52,794 nt of DNA from Anaerolineales bacterium (GTDB lineage Bacteria > Chloroflexota > Anaerolineae > Anaerolineales > E44-bin32), in contig JARRPX010000044.1 in the NCBI GenBank assembly GCA_037382465.1, forward strand, positions 1 to 52,794. The letters are read 5' to 3'. This document shows positions 9,570 to 18,318 of the stretch, in pieces. The position numbers and the translations under genes are program-made. The notes below the pieces were generated by a model, which had not been told where the DNA came from, did no database searches, and saw nothing but the letters and a program-made list of their open reading frames with translations. Position 1 is the first letter of the stretch. The number at the start of each line of letters is the position of its first letter.

Positions 9570-10676
9570 ATGCACATCGATCGCATCGAAATGCGCCACG
9601 TGCGCATGCGCCTGGTTTCGCCTTTCCGAACGTCCGTTGGGGTCGAGCACGATCGGGATTGCCTCATCTTGCGCCTCTTCAGCGAAGGTCTGCAGAGTTG
9701 GGGGGAATGCGTCGCCGGAAGTTTCCCGGGATATTCGTACGAGACTGCAGACACAGCCTGGCACGTGCTTTCCGAATTCTTCTTCCCGTTGTTATTGAAT
9801 GCCAATTCGATGGACGTGCCGTCGTTTCGCCGAGCGGCGGAGAGCATTCGCGGGCATCCGCTGGCGCGCGCCGCGGTGGAGATGGGATTGTGGGATCTCG
9901 AAGCGAAGCGGCGGAACACGTCTCTCGCCGACCTCTTCGGCGGAGAGAAGGACCGCGTTCCGGTCGGGGTTTCCGTCGGGATCCAACCGGACACGTCGGC
10001 GTTGCTGCAGGTCGTGGCGGAATACGTCGAAGCGGGCTACCGGCGGGTCAAGTTGAAGATCGAGCCCGGCAGCGATATCGGCAGCGTGCAGGCGGTGCGT
10101 AGGGAATATCCGGCGCTGCCGCTGCAGGTGGATGCCAACACGGCCTACGAAATCGAAGATGTCGATATCTTCGAAGCCTTGGACGCGTATCATTTGCTGA
10201 TGATCGAGCAGCCCTTCGCAGCGGACGATCTGCTCGACCACAGCAAGCTGCAAGCCCGTATCGAGACTCCGGTTTGCCTGGATGAAAGCATTCGCGGACT
10301 GCGGCAGGTTCGCCAGGCACTCGAAATCGATGCCTGCCGGATTTTTAACATCAAACAAGCGCGAATGGGCGGGCTGCAGGAAGCGCTTGCGATCCATGCC
10401 TACTGTTCCGGGAAGAACGTGCCGCTGTGGTGCGGTGGAATGTTGGAAACGGGGATCGGGCGTGCCGCGAATCTAGCCCTTGCTTCGCTGCCCGGTTTCA
10501 CGCTCCCCGGGGATATCTCCGCCAGCGATCGTTATTACGTCGACGACATCGCGACGCCGAGATTCACGTTGAATCCGGACAGCACCATCGACGTGCCGCG
10601 GGGCGAAGGTCTTGGCGTGAAGGTCGACATGGGTGCGCTGCAGCGATTTACGCTGCGGAGTCAGTCGTATCCGTAA
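9570..10676 (+). CDS. Enolase-superfamily o-succinylbenzoate synthase / N-succinylamino acid racemase
   Basis: A 368-residue muconate-lactonizing subgroup member of the enolase superfamily. The acid/base lysines are K161 and K163 (VKLKIE) and K262 (NIKQ). The metal ligands are D188 (VDAN), E213 (IEQP) and D238 (LDES). The complete set indicates an active dehydratase or racemase. OSBS (menaquinone synthesis) and N-succinyl/N-acyl-amino acid racemase (NSAR) cannot be separated by motif. The adjacent COG3375 acetyltransferase favours NSAR, while no men genes are seen nearby. The ATG lies 2 bases after the acetyltransferase stop; a TTG at 9564 overlapping that stop is the alternative start. Confidence 0.9.
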   Translation: MHIDRIEMRHVRMRLVSPFRTSVGVEHDRDCLILRLFSEGLQSWGECVAGSFPGYSYETADTAWHVLSEFFFPLLLNANSMDVPSFRRAAESIRGHPLARAAVEMGLWDLEAKRRNTSLADLFGGEKDRVPVGVSVGIQPDTSALLQVVAEYVEAGYRRVKLKIEPGSDIGSVQAVRREYPALPLQVDANTAYEIEDVDIFEALDAYHLLMIEQPFAADDLLDHSKLQARIETPVCLDESIRGLRQVRQALEIDACRIFNIKQARMGGLQEALAIHAYCSGKNVPLWCGGMLETGIGRAANLALASLPGFTLPGDISASDRYYVDDIATPRFTLNPDSTIDVPRGEGLGVKVDMGALQRFTLRSQSYP

Positions 10677-10740
10677 GCGGATCGCGAGTCACTTCCTCTG
10701 AAGGAAAACGGAAGGAAATCTTCGTGTGGGGGTATATTAA

Positions 10741-11310
10741 TTACTTGCTGCCGAAGAAATGAGTAAGCCAGTCGATGGACGCGGCGCCGGAGTAGGCGAT
10801 GATCAGCATCTTCAGCGTTTTCCCGATACTGGCCCAGAAGAGGAAGGATCGAACCGGCATGCGAAGCGCTCCCGCAGCCGCGCCTCCCAGATCGAACAGC
10901 GGATTCGGGATGAAGGCCAGAAGCAGGATCGCCCACCCGCCGTAGCGTTCTGTCCATTTCTCGATGCGTTTATATGCCGGGTTGTCCTCGACGATTCCCC
11001 GGCCGCTGAACCCCGCCAGATATCCCGTGAGTTCACCGATCGCCGCGCCGATACCGGCGGCAATCGCCACGCCGATCGGGTTGAAAACCGCACCCAGGGC
11101 GAAGGTAAAGGCGATCCCCGGAGCGGGCAGGATAACGGTGGCGTTCGCCAGGATGGAAAGCAAGAAAATGCCTGGATAACCGTAGGCTTTCAGTTGTTCG
11201 AGTTGGTCACGCAGAGAGATGATCCATATCGTGATGGCGATGACCAGCAGAAATGCCAGGATGCGGACGAGCGTGAGACGCCATCCGCTGAGTTGTTTCC
11301 GCTCTTTCAC
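10741..11310 (-). CDS. VTT-domain (DedA/SNARE-associated-like) membrane protein
   Basis: A 189-residue integral membrane protein. It has an N-terminal helix ([18 protein letters not shown]), then a VTT domain with the family features [36 protein letters not shown] and [20 protein letters not shown]. Relatives (DedA, TMEM41/VMP1) scramble or flip phospholipids and undecaprenyl phosphate; the substrate here is unknown. The start is GTG at 11310, overlapping the stop of the cyclophilin gene (GTGA), so the two are co-translated. It converges with the racemase gene. Confidence 0.88.
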   Translation of the reverse strand: MKERKQLSGWRLTLVRILAFLLVIAITIWIISLRDQLEQLKAYGYPGIFLLSILANATVILPAPGIAFTFALGAVFNPIGVAIAAGIGAAIGELTGYLAGFSGRGIVEDNPAYKRIEKWTERYGGWAILLLAFIPNPLFDLGGAAAGALRMPVRSFLFWASIGKTLKMLIIAYSGAASIDWLTHFFGSK

Positions 11311-11819
11311 GACTCGTCGATTTCGATCGTTTGGATCGTGACCGCGGGTGCCTGGGTGTTGCGCGGATCCCTCTCGGGGATCGAGAGCAAAACGTCGAGA
11401 CCGCTGCTCACTTTGCCAAACACACTGTGGCGGTCATCCAGGTGGGGCGTGGCCACGTGGGTGATGAAGAACTGGGAGCCGTTGGTCCCCGGGCCGGCGT
11501 TTGCCATCGAAAGCACACCCGGTCCGTCATGGCGCAGGCTGGGATCGAATTCGTCTTCGAACCGATACCCGGGGCCGCCCATTCCGGTCCCCGTCGGATC
11601 GCCGCCCTGGGCCATGAAACCTTTGATCACGCGGTGGAAGATGACCCCGTCGTAAAATCCGTCCCTGGCCAGGAAGACGAAGTTGTTGACCGTCGTGGGG
11701 GCTTTGTCGGCGTACAAATCGATGACGATATCCCCGATATCCGTTTTGATCGTCGCCGTGTAGTTCTTTGTGGTGTCGATCACCATTTTGGGTGGAGAGG
11801 CGTATTGTTTTTCCGGCAT
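11307..11819 (-). CDS. Cyclophilin-type peptidyl-prolyl cis-trans isomerase
   Basis: A 170-residue single-domain cyclophilin that catalyses proline isomerisation during protein folding. Catalytic and binding motifs are present: [19 protein letters not shown] with the key Arg, [12 protein letters not shown], and HSVFGKV. There is no export signal, so it is cytoplasmic. The frame is open upstream to 11879, but the ATG at 11819 has an excellent AAGGAGCG ribosome site 5 bases before it. It is the first gene of a pair with the VTT membrane protein. Confidence 0.94.
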   Translation of the reverse strand: MPEKQYASPPKMVIDTTKNYTATIKTDIGDIVIDLYADKAPTTVNNFVFLARDGFYDGVIFHRVIKGFMAQGGDPTGTGMGGPGYRFEDEFDPSLRHDGPGVLSMANAGPGTNGSQFFITHVATPHLDDRHSVFGKVSSGLDVLLSIPERDPRNTQAPAVTIQTIEIDES

Positions 11820-11904
11820 TGTTCGCTCCTTGTGAAAACGATTTGTTGGTGATGCAGTCCTTCCCAAATAGAATAACAAAACCGCCGGCCGATGTGATGC
11901 GCAC

Positions 11905-12537
11905 TTACTGATTGGCCAGCATCTCGCCGATGCGCGCGACGACCATGTCCATGGCGACGGTGTTGAGGCCGCCTTCGGGAATGATGACGTCCGCCTGCCG
12001 TTTGGAAGGTTCGACGAACTCCAGATGCATCGGCCGAACGGTGGTCATGTATTGCTGGATGACCGAATCCACCGTGCGGCCGCGTTCGAGCAGATCGCGC
12101 TGCAGGCGCCGTATGAAACGAATGTCGTCCGGCGTATCGACGAAGATTTTCGCGTCGAACAGTTCGAGCAGCGCTTCATCGGCAAAGATCAGGATCCCCT
12201 CGACGAGGATCACGCGCTGCGCTTCGACGTGCATGGTTTGTTCGGTGCGCCGGTGGGTTGTGAAATCGTAGATGGGCACATCGACCGCCTCCCCGCGTTT
12301 CAAAGCAAGGATGTGTTCGATCAACAACTCCGTTTCCAAAGCGTCCGGATGGTCGAAGTTAATGGCAATGCGTTCTTCGAGCGGAATGTCGCCCAAATCC
12401 CTGTAGTATGAATCGTGGGGGAGAAAGGTGATCTTGTCGGTTCCGAGCCGCCGCAGGATCACGTTGGCCACGGTCGTCTTTCCGGATCCGGTACCGCCGG
12501 CGATGCCGATTACGATGGGAGAGGATCGATCGCTCAT
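11905..12537 (-). CDS. udk: Uridine kinase
   Basis: A 210-residue uridine/cytidine kinase of the pyrimidine salvage pathway. The P-loop is GGTGSGKTT (residues 14-22). It is followed by [33 protein letters not shown]-like [17 protein letters not shown], and the lid region [21 protein letters not shown], all in family order. It lies upstream of the cyclophilin gene on the same strand with an ~85-base gap, so co-transcription is possible but not shown. Confidence 0.96.
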   Translation of the reverse strand: MSDRSSPIVIGIAGGTGSGKTTVANVILRRLGTDKITFLPHDSYYRDLGDIPLEERIAINFDHPDALETELLIEHILALKRGEAVDVPIYDFTTHRRTEQTMHVEAQRVILVEGILIFADEALLELFDAKIFVDTPDDIRFIRRLQRDLLERGRTVDSVIQQYMTTVRPMHLEFVEPSKRQADVIIPEGGLNTVAMDMVVARIGEMLANQ

Positions 12538-12652
12538 GGCTTGATTATACGCGTCGAGGGTTGACGCGGAAAGTGATCCCGGCCGAGTTTATCCTCGTTG
12601 CAGCCGCATCGAAGCCGGACGCGCCGTGTTTGAAATCGACGCCGCTGGGCGA

Positions 12653-12868
12653 TCAGACTTCAGGCTGGAATTTGAAGGAAAGCTTCATTTTCGCCCGATA
12701 GGCAATGATCTTATCGTCGTCGATTTGCATGTCGAGAGTGACCACCTCGGCGATGCGCAGGTCACGCAGACTCTGCGAAGCCGTCGAAATGGCGGTCTCG
12801 GCAGCCTTTTCCCAGGAATCTGTGCTCGTACCCACCAATTCGATCACTTTGTATACACTGCTGCTCAT
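12653..12868 (-). CDS. Dodecin family flavin-binding protein
   Basis: A 71-residue dodecin, a small protein forming hollow dodecamers that store or buffer flavins. The sequence begins MSSSVYKVIELVGTSTDSWE and continues AAETAISTASQSLRDLRIAEV with the C-terminal strand AYRAKMKLSFKF, the standard dodecin layout. Dodecins stack flavin between tryptophans; W19 (SWEKA) fits that position. The frame extends upstream to 12928, but AAAGGAGGCC lies immediately before the ATG at 12868, which fixes the start. It is monocistronic. Confidence 0.93.
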   Translation of the reverse strand: MSSSVYKVIELVGTSTDSWEKAAETAISTASQSLRDLRIAEVVTLDMQIDDDKIIAYRAKMKLSFKFQPEV

Positions 12869-13170
12869 TTCGTGGCCTCCTTTTCGGTCATAGCGCGCGA
12901 GCGAGCATAAGCACTGCCATCGTAGCAATTCTCGGCGAGCGATTCAAGTAAGTCATGCTTTTCGGCGGCACGCGCTGGGACGAAGAAATGTCGACCGGCG
13001 TGTCCTTTAGACCTAAATGAACAGAAGTCCGCTCTGCGGGCTTCTCACGGCTTCCTGGGGGGTGCTGGTGAATGGTTTCAATTATTAATAAGGAAACAGA
13101 GATGCAGATTGGGAAGTCTGAAGTGGAAGAAACTCGGGTAAAAGCCACCAATTCGGAAAAGAAGACTTGG
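12869..13170. other. Intergenic region between dodecin gene and tRNA-Thr
   Basis: About 300 bases without a convincing gene. The left ~50 bases must hold the dodecin promoter (minus strand). A hairpin AGAAGTCCGC / GCGGGCTTCT (13022-13045, one G-U-type mismatch) lies downstream of the tRNA when read on the minus strand. It is followed there by GTTCATTTAG, so it may end the tRNA transcript. Nothing else is recognisable. Confidence 0.5.
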
Positions 13171-13243
13171 AGCCAGCGGAGGGACTCGAACCCTCGACCC
13201 ATCGCTTACGAAGCGATTGCTCTGCCATCTGAGCTACGCTGGC
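13171..13243 (-). tRNA. tRNA-Thr (anticodon CGT)
   Basis: The minus strand folds as a 73-base tRNA. The acceptor stem is GCCAGCG / CGCTGGC with discriminator T. The D arm contains GTAGCTCAGATGGCAGAGC, the anticodon stem-loop is ATCGC-TTCGTAA-GCGAT with anticodon CGT, and the T arm contains GGTTCGAGTCC. CCA is not encoded. It reads the ACG threonine codon. Confidence 0.95.
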
Positions 13244-13303
13244 GACGCGGGCGATTATACCAATTTGCATCATCGCTTGGCAAGGCGTCCCCAGTAAGGC
13301 ATA

Positions 13304-14554
13304 ATGTTTCTAATGCGCATCGCGATGCTTTCTTACCACACCTGCCCCTTGGCGACGCTGGGCGGCAAGGACACCGGCGGCATGAACGTCTACGTTCGTG
13401 ATCTGACGCGCGAGTTGGGCAAATGTGGGATCGGCGTCGATGTATTCACTCGTTCCCAGGACGAGCATGTTCCCCACGTGCTGCATGATCTGGGATACGG
13501 CAACCGCATCGTTCACATGCCAGCCGGTCCCGAGCGCATGGTGGATAAAACCCAGCTCATCCATCACGTGGATGAATTCGTAGACGGAATCGTGGGCTTT
13601 GCCAGGCTCAAGCAGATCGAATATCAACTGATCCACAGCCATTACTGGCTGTCGGGATTGGCGGCGATTCAATTACGGAAGAAATGGCACATCCCGTTCA
13701 TCCAGATGTTCCATACACTCGCCGTGATGAAAGATCGCGTAGCGCGTTCCCCCGAGGAGATTTCGTCGAACGAGAGAATAGAAGCGGAGCGACGACTACT
13801 CGATGAAGCCGATTGCGTCGTCGCTTCAACGCCTGCGGAGCTGGCGCAGATCCAGTGGCTGTATCAGGCCGAAACCTCGAAGGTGGTGGTGATCCCGCCA
13901 GGTGTGGACACGAGCCGATTTTATCCCATCGACCAGGATGAGGCGCGGGAATTCATTGGTGTACCTTGCGAGCACCGCATGGTGCTTTTCGTTGGAAGAA
14001 TCGAGCCGCTGAAGGGACTCGATACGCTGATCGAAGCCGTGGCGCTGCTGCGCGAAGAGGCGGCGTTTGACAAGAACCCGTTCTGCCTTGCCGTCATCGG
14101 CGGAGATCCGGACGTCAGCCGTGCAGACATGACGGCCGAAATGGAACGCCTTCAAGCGCTGAGTGAGGCGAAGGGGCTGAACGATCTGGTCCTGTTTCTG
14201 GGAAAACGCGACCAGGACACACTGCAGTATTATTACTCGGCGGCGGAGGTCGTCGTCGTCCCGTCACACTACGAGTCCTTCGGGTTGGTTGCATTGGAAG
14301 CGATGGCTTGCGCCACACCCGTCGTGGCTTCGGAAACCGGTGGCCTGGCTTATCTGGTTCAAGATGGCGAGACGGGTTTCCACGTGCCGACTGCGGAACC
14401 CAAAGCTTTAGCGGAAAAACTCCAACTTGTGCTTCAAGACGATGATCTACGCCACAAACTCGGACAGAACGCGGCGAAATATGCGCAGGCTTACGCCTGG
14501 TCTGTCGTCGTCGATCAAATTATCGATGTTTACAGGTCGTTGATCGAGAAGTGA
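13304..14554 (+). CDS. GT4-family glycosyltransferase (MshA / sucrose-synthase-like clade)
   Basis: A 416-residue GT-B glycosyltransferase of family GT4. The N-terminal acceptor domain begins RIAMLSYHTCPLATLGGKDT with the GG-NVYVRDL motif of the MshA/sucrose-phosphate-synthase clade. The C-terminal nucleotide-sugar domain has FVGRIEPLKGLDTLIEA, and the retaining-GT signature HYESFGLVALEAMACATPVV (E-x7-E). Candidate products are a glycosylated inositol, sucrose-like or lipid sugar, and context does not decide. No mycothiol genes are visible, so a mshA name is not justified. The ATG at 13304 is used; an in-frame ATG at 13313 immediately before RIAMLSY is equally likely. Confidence 0.9.
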   Translation: MFLMRIAMLSYHTCPLATLGGKDTGGMNVYVRDLTRELGKCGIGVDVFTRSQDEHVPHVLHDLGYGNRIVHMPAGPERMVDKTQLIHHVDEFVDGIVGFARLKQIEYQLIHSHYWLSGLAAIQLRKKWHIPFIQMFHTLAVMKDRVARSPEEISSNERIEAERRLLDEADCVVASTPAELAQIQWLYQAETSKVVVIPPGVDTSRFYPIDQDEAREFIGVPCEHRMVLFVGRIEPLKGLDTLIEAVALLREEAAFDKNPFCLAVIGGDPDVSRADMTAEMERLQALSEAKGLNDLVLFLGKRDQDTLQYYYSAAEVVVVPSHYESFGLVALEAMACATPVVASETGGLAYLVQDGETGFHVPTAEPKALAEKLQLVLQDDDLRHKLGQNAAKYAQAYAWSVVVDQIIDVYRSLIEK

Positions 14555-14596
14555 GTAGAATAAATTTCGCCCCCTCGATGTCGGAAGCACGCGGGT

Positions 14597-15658
14597 CTAC
14601 TGCGGCTCTTCCGGGCATTTCTCGACGGCGCCGGTGATGTCGATAAACGGACGCGTGCCGCGCATGATTTCGATCGTGCCGGTGCCGATGATGCAATCGC
14701 CCGGACGAATCTCAGGGTGCCCCGTTTCGTAATCCACGAAAGCAAAAGAACCGTAAGTCTCGCTGAATATGGCCACGAAGGGGATGTCGCCGGAAGCGAA
14801 CCAGCGCCGGATTGGCCCATAGACGCACATCGTTTCGTTGGCATCGGATAGGCTAACCTGATCCCAAAGGACGCAATCCCCGGGACCGACCACGACTTCA
14901 TACGTGGGTGTCTCGGATGCGAGTGGAGGAAGCGTTGCGGCGTGCATTGGGGCCGTAGTCGGGGTTATGGTGTTCGTGGCCGTGGGTTCGGGCGTCAGCA
15001 GCGCGCCGACGAACTTCTTTCCGGGCCCAACGATGAGGGCGATCAATCCCACACCCAACCCGATGACGAGCAGCAACGAAATGATCCGGCGTACGATCGT
15101 GGGCAGCCCCTGAATGGGCGAGTCTGACGCGGCAGCTTCATCATCCGGGATCAACTCCGATATAGGACGGAGACCGCTGACATCTGGATCGAGCCGCCGC
15201 TTTCGAAGGCCGGGCATGCGGCTGCTCGATGACTCCAGGACGGAATGGATGGGCGAAGATTCCACCGACCGCGCCCACTCGTCGTCCATCGATTCGGATG
15301 GAGAGATTCCCGGGATCTCCGGCATTTCCGGCGGAAGCACGATGTCCGGCTCGGGTTCCTCCGCCGGCACGTCCTCGGGATGGGCTTCGCGACGAAGGGA
15401 GGCAATCAACGAATCCGGATCCTTCGGCTGCGGAAAGATGGGCTCGGAGGTCGTGAATACTTCCGCTTCTTTCTTTTCCTCGAGACGTTTGCCGCAAAGG
15501 GGACAATCGTCCAGGCCGATTTCAATCCACTCTGCGCAGAAAGGGCATTTTTGCAGTGTGGACATCCAAATCGGTTGTTCGATATCCCGGCGGCAGAATC
15601 GGCAGAAGATCGCTTCTTCACGAATTTCCTCGCCGCAATGAGGGCATTTACGCGTCAT
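14597..15658 (-). CDS. Zinc-ribbon protein with one membrane helix and extracytoplasmic domain
   Basis: A 353-residue protein of unknown function. Residues 1-60 carry two double-CxxC ribbons (CPHC/CRFC and CPFC/CPLC). An acidic Pro/Glu/Ser-rich linker follows (about 65-185). One membrane helix (RIISLLLVIGLGVGLIALIV, ~190-210) leads to a Thr/Pro stalk (PEPTATNTITPTTAP). The last ~110 residues are probably outside, with four Cys (GDCVLWDQ, ETMCVYG, GDCIIG, EKCPEE) that could form disulfides. It is convergent with the glycosyltransferase gene. The layout, cytoplasmic zinc ribbon to helix to external domain, recurs at 23807-24874. Confidence 0.82.
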   Translation of the reverse strand: MTRKCPHCGEEIREEAIFCRFCRRDIEQPIWMSTLQKCPFCAEWIEIGLDDCPLCGKRLEEKKEAEVFTTSEPIFPQPKDPDSLIASLRREAHPEDVPAEEPEPDIVLPPEMPEIPGISPSESMDDEWARSVESSPIHSVLESSSSRMPGLRKRRLDPDVSGLRPISELIPDDEAAASDSPIQGLPTIVRRIISLLLVIGLGVGLIALIVGPGKKFVGALLTPEPTATNTITPTTAPMHAATLPPLASETPTYEVVVGPGDCVLWDQVSLSDANETMCVYGPIRRWFASGDIPFVAIFSETYGSFAFVDYETGHPEIRPGDCIIGTGTIEIMRGTRPFIDITGAVEKCPEEPQ

Positions 15659-15799
15659 AGGTGATCGCCTTGTTCTACCGTTGTTTGCCTATTGTAGTCG
15701 GCTGCCGGATTCGCGCAATGAGTCTTTGCTACCATGTTCCAACTCGGATGTACGATCGAAGCGAGACCTGCCTGGCACTTCATCGTTTCTTCCCTGCGA

Positions 15800-16816
15800 T
15801 CAATGCAGCAAAAGACTGCAAACGGATACTGTCGAGTGGTGTTCGTCATCCGCAGGGCAGTGTTCGTAGGCGAGGAGGGATCCCTGGAGGGGTGCGAGGA
15901 TTTTCAACGCCAGGTAGATCGGCGCGACGCCGCAAACGTTGTTGCGATCGTTGCTCTGCATGATGATGTCCAGGAACGTTTCGGCATCACCGTGGCAAAT
16001 GCTGTCGATTAACTGCTCGTCTTCGAGCTTCAAGCGCGCATGATCCGGCAGTTCGAGGGCCTTGCCACCGAAGGTCGGTCCGACGTGTGACAGGTCGGCG
16101 GCTGCGACGATCAGGGTCTTTCTTTGGTTCACGATTTCTCGCAGGACTTCGATGGCGTCCGCGAGGAATTCGTCGTCTTCGATGTTCTCTGCGCCGTTCC
16201 AGTAGGGCAGAAAAGAACCGCAGAGGATCGGCAGCATCTCACAGCTTTCTCCCCGGCGGACGTGATGCAGCCAGACGGCGGCTAATTCGCAACCTTGTGC
16301 ATAGACGCGCCAACCGCGCTGGTAATCGATGTGTGGGCTGATCAATCCGCGTATGCTCGCATTCACAGGATCTGTACTGCCTGCTCGATCGATATAGCCA
16401 TCCAGCAACCGACTCAGCTCATCCGACTGCTGGGGATAGGAACTGCCGGCGAGGTTTGCCGGACGGCAGGACGCGCGGCGGAAGTCTTCTAGCTTTTCAG
16501 TCATCGCCGCCTTTGATCTGTCGTTTTCGATTAAATAAGCCGCATCCAGGGTGTCCATCAGTTCGTCGAGGTCCGGCTGTGCGACGTGATAGTTGTATCC
16601 GTCCGCAAGGATATCCTGCATGTCTTTGAATTCGTTCGTGCCGTCAAAGAGGCCCAACGCCGGCGCGAGGTCGGCGGGGACGAGCACGACGCGATCGCTC
16701 AGTTGAAGGGGATCGCGCAGCAACAGAAATGGCTGGTCGTGATGCACCACCGGAAGGGTTTCAACGTATCGTAAACGAGGAAAGCTCGTGCGAGTGATTT
16801 GTTTCATGTCTCTCAT
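15800..16816 (-). CDS. Memo-like (AmmeMemoRadiSam B) protein with N-terminal extension
   Basis: A ~338-residue protein whose C-terminal ~230 residues match the Memo family, a class III extradiol dioxygenase-like fold. The motifs are LISPHIDYQRGWRVYAQ, AAADLSHVGPTFGG and the final VCGVAPIYLAL. The metal-ligand-like His residues (SPHID, LSHVGP) are present. Residues ~1-135 are an extra, mostly helical part (VLVPADLAPALGLFDGTNE) that may be a PqqD-like or winged-helix domain; I cannot identify it. Normally Memo proteins neighbour an AMMECR1 and a radical SAM gene, and neither is adjacent here. ATG at 16816 or, with GAGAGAC before it, at 16807. Confidence 0.82.
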   Translation of the reverse strand: MRDMKQITRTSFPRLRYVETLPVVHHDQPFLLLRDPLQLSDRVVLVPADLAPALGLFDGTNEFKDMQDILADGYNYHVAQPDLDELMDTLDAAYLIENDRSKAAMTEKLEDFRRASCRPANLAGSSYPQQSDELSRLLDGYIDRAGSTDPVNASIRGLISPHIDYQRGWRVYAQGCELAAVWLHHVRRGESCEMLPILCGSFLPYWNGAENIEDDEFLADAIEVLREIVNQRKTLIVAAADLSHVGPTFGGKALELPDHARLKLEDEQLIDSICHGDAETFLDIIMQSNDRNNVCGVAPIYLALKILAPLQGSLLAYEHCPADDEHHSTVSVCSLLLH

Positions 16817-17100
16817 CAGGATATATACCCGTGTTCTCTCCGAACATCAAGTGCTTTATGTCTCGCCTCGGAAGGTAATCCGGGAGGTTGTTGGTCGCCC
16901 TGCACGACGGCCGGAAAAGAAATGGATGGACAGTCGTACCCTTTTTTGATTCCGGGGTTATTCATATGAGGGATCGACGCCGGAATTAACCCTTCACATG
17001 CAAAATAAGAGCGATATAATAAGCGGTTATTATCCCGCGCTCGATCAGAGGATGTTAATTTAGCCGCGAAATTCCCCGAAGCAGGAGAGGAGTTGAGAGT

Positions 17101-18318
17101 ATGAGTATCAGCCAACTTGCCGCATCGATCCGTGAATCTTCCACTCTGGCTTTGAATGAAAAGGCACGTGTGCTGCGAGCGAAAGGCGAGCCGGTGATCC
17201 ACCTCGGCGTCGGAGAGCCGAAAAACCCGGCGCCCATCACGGCGCTTTTGAGTTCTGCGGCGCGCCTCAACACCGGTGAGATCAAATACACACCGACAGA
17301 CGGCCTGCCTTCGTTGAAAAAGGCGATCGTGCGTTACATGGAAGAAAATTACAACAAGGCCGTCGCTCCGGAGAACATCATCGCCTCAACGGGAGCGAAA
17401 CAGAGCCTCTACAACACGCTGTTCACGATCATCGACCCGCAGGATGAAGTCATCCTGCTCGCACCGTACTGGGTCAGCTATCCTGAAATGGTCAAGATGG
17501 TCCACGGTGTGCCCGTCGTTGTGACTCCCGAGGACGGCACATTCACGCCACGTATGGATGACATCGAACAGACGGTAACCAGTTATACCAAAGCGATCAT
17601 CGTCAACAGTCCGTGTAACCCTTCGGGCGCCGTATTCTCGGATGAATTCATCGGTGAGATCGTCGACTTTTGCGAGAAGAAGGGCATTTATCTCATCCTC
17701 GACGATATCTATCAGAAGTTGGTGGAAAACGGGGTGCGGCCGGCGATTGCATACGATTACACCAAAAAAGATCTGGAAAACAGCAGGCTGATCGTGGTCA
17801 ACGGTGTCTCGAAGCTGTACGGCATGACCGGATTCCGCATCGGTTGGGTCGTCGGTCCGCGCAAGCTGGTCGAGGCAATGGCGAAAATCCAGAGCCAGAT
17901 CACGTCCAACCCCTCCGTGGTTTCCCAAGCCGCGGCGGAAGGTGCGCTGCAGGGCGTTCAAAGCGTTGTTGAAAATTTACGCCTGGAAATTCAGAACAAC
18001 CGGACCGTGATGATCCGGGAGTTGGAAGCCTTCAACGGCGTGCGTTTGATCCGGCCGCAAGGGACGTTTTACTGCCTGCCTGATTTTCGCGCGTACGAGA
18101 AGGATTCGCTGAAGCTGTCGAATTTCCTGCTGGAGAAGGCGTTGGTCGTCACTGTTCCCGGTGTGGATTTTGGAATGGAAGGCCATCTGCGTTTGAGCTA
18201 CGCGGGATCCGTCAAAGACGTCACCGGGGGGATCGAGCGGTTGAAGTGGGCTTTGGATCCGAAAGCGCCCAACGAGATCTACATCGGTGATCGTAAACTC
18301 GTGAGGGATTGGCTATGA
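17101..18318 (+). CDS. Class I/II PLP-dependent aminotransferase (aspartate aminotransferase type)
   Basis: A 405-residue fold-type I aminotransferase. The PLP-binding lysine is K238 in NGVSKLYGMTGFRIGW. Other family motifs are HLGVGEPKNPAP, VNSPCNPSGAVF, the Asp of DDIYQK that pairs with the pyridine nitrogen, and LRLSYAGS with the substrate-carboxylate Arg. It probably converts aspartate to oxaloacetate, but related enzymes accept other amino acids. AGGAGAGGAG lies ~10 bases before the ATG. Its stop overlaps the pckA start (ATGA). Making oxaloacetate next to PEP carboxykinase gives a direct aspartate-to-PEP route. Confidence 0.94.
   Translation: MSISQLAASIRESSTLALNEKARVLRAKGEPVIHLGVGEPKNPAPITALLSSAARLNTGEIKYTPTDGLPSLKKAIVRYMEENYNKAVAPENIIASTGAKQSLYNTLFTIIDPQDEVILLAPYWVSYPEMVKMVHGVPVVVTPEDGTFTPRMDDIEQTVTSYTKAIIVNSPCNPSGAVFSDEFIGEIVDFCEKKGIYLILDDIYQKLVENGVRPAIAYDYTKKDLENSRLIVVNGVSKLYGMTGFRIGWVVGPRKLVEAMAKIQSQITSNPSVVSQAAAEGALQGVQSVVENLRLEIQNNRTVMIRELEAFNGVRLIRPQGTFYCLPDFRAYEKDSLKLSNFLLEKALVVTVPGVDFGMEGHLRLSYAGSVKDVTGGIERLKWALDPKAPNEIYIGDRKLVRDWL

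Noticed and set aside
13022-13045. Strong terminator in the gap before tRNA-Thr
   Set aside because: The stem has a mismatch and no clear T-run; I list it only as a possible weak end of the tRNA transcript.
16816-17202. Minus-strand frame of 128 codons upstream of the Memo-like gene
   Set aside because: It overlaps the start of the aminotransferase gene, has no recognisable domain, and no ribosome site; the gap is probably promoter DNA.
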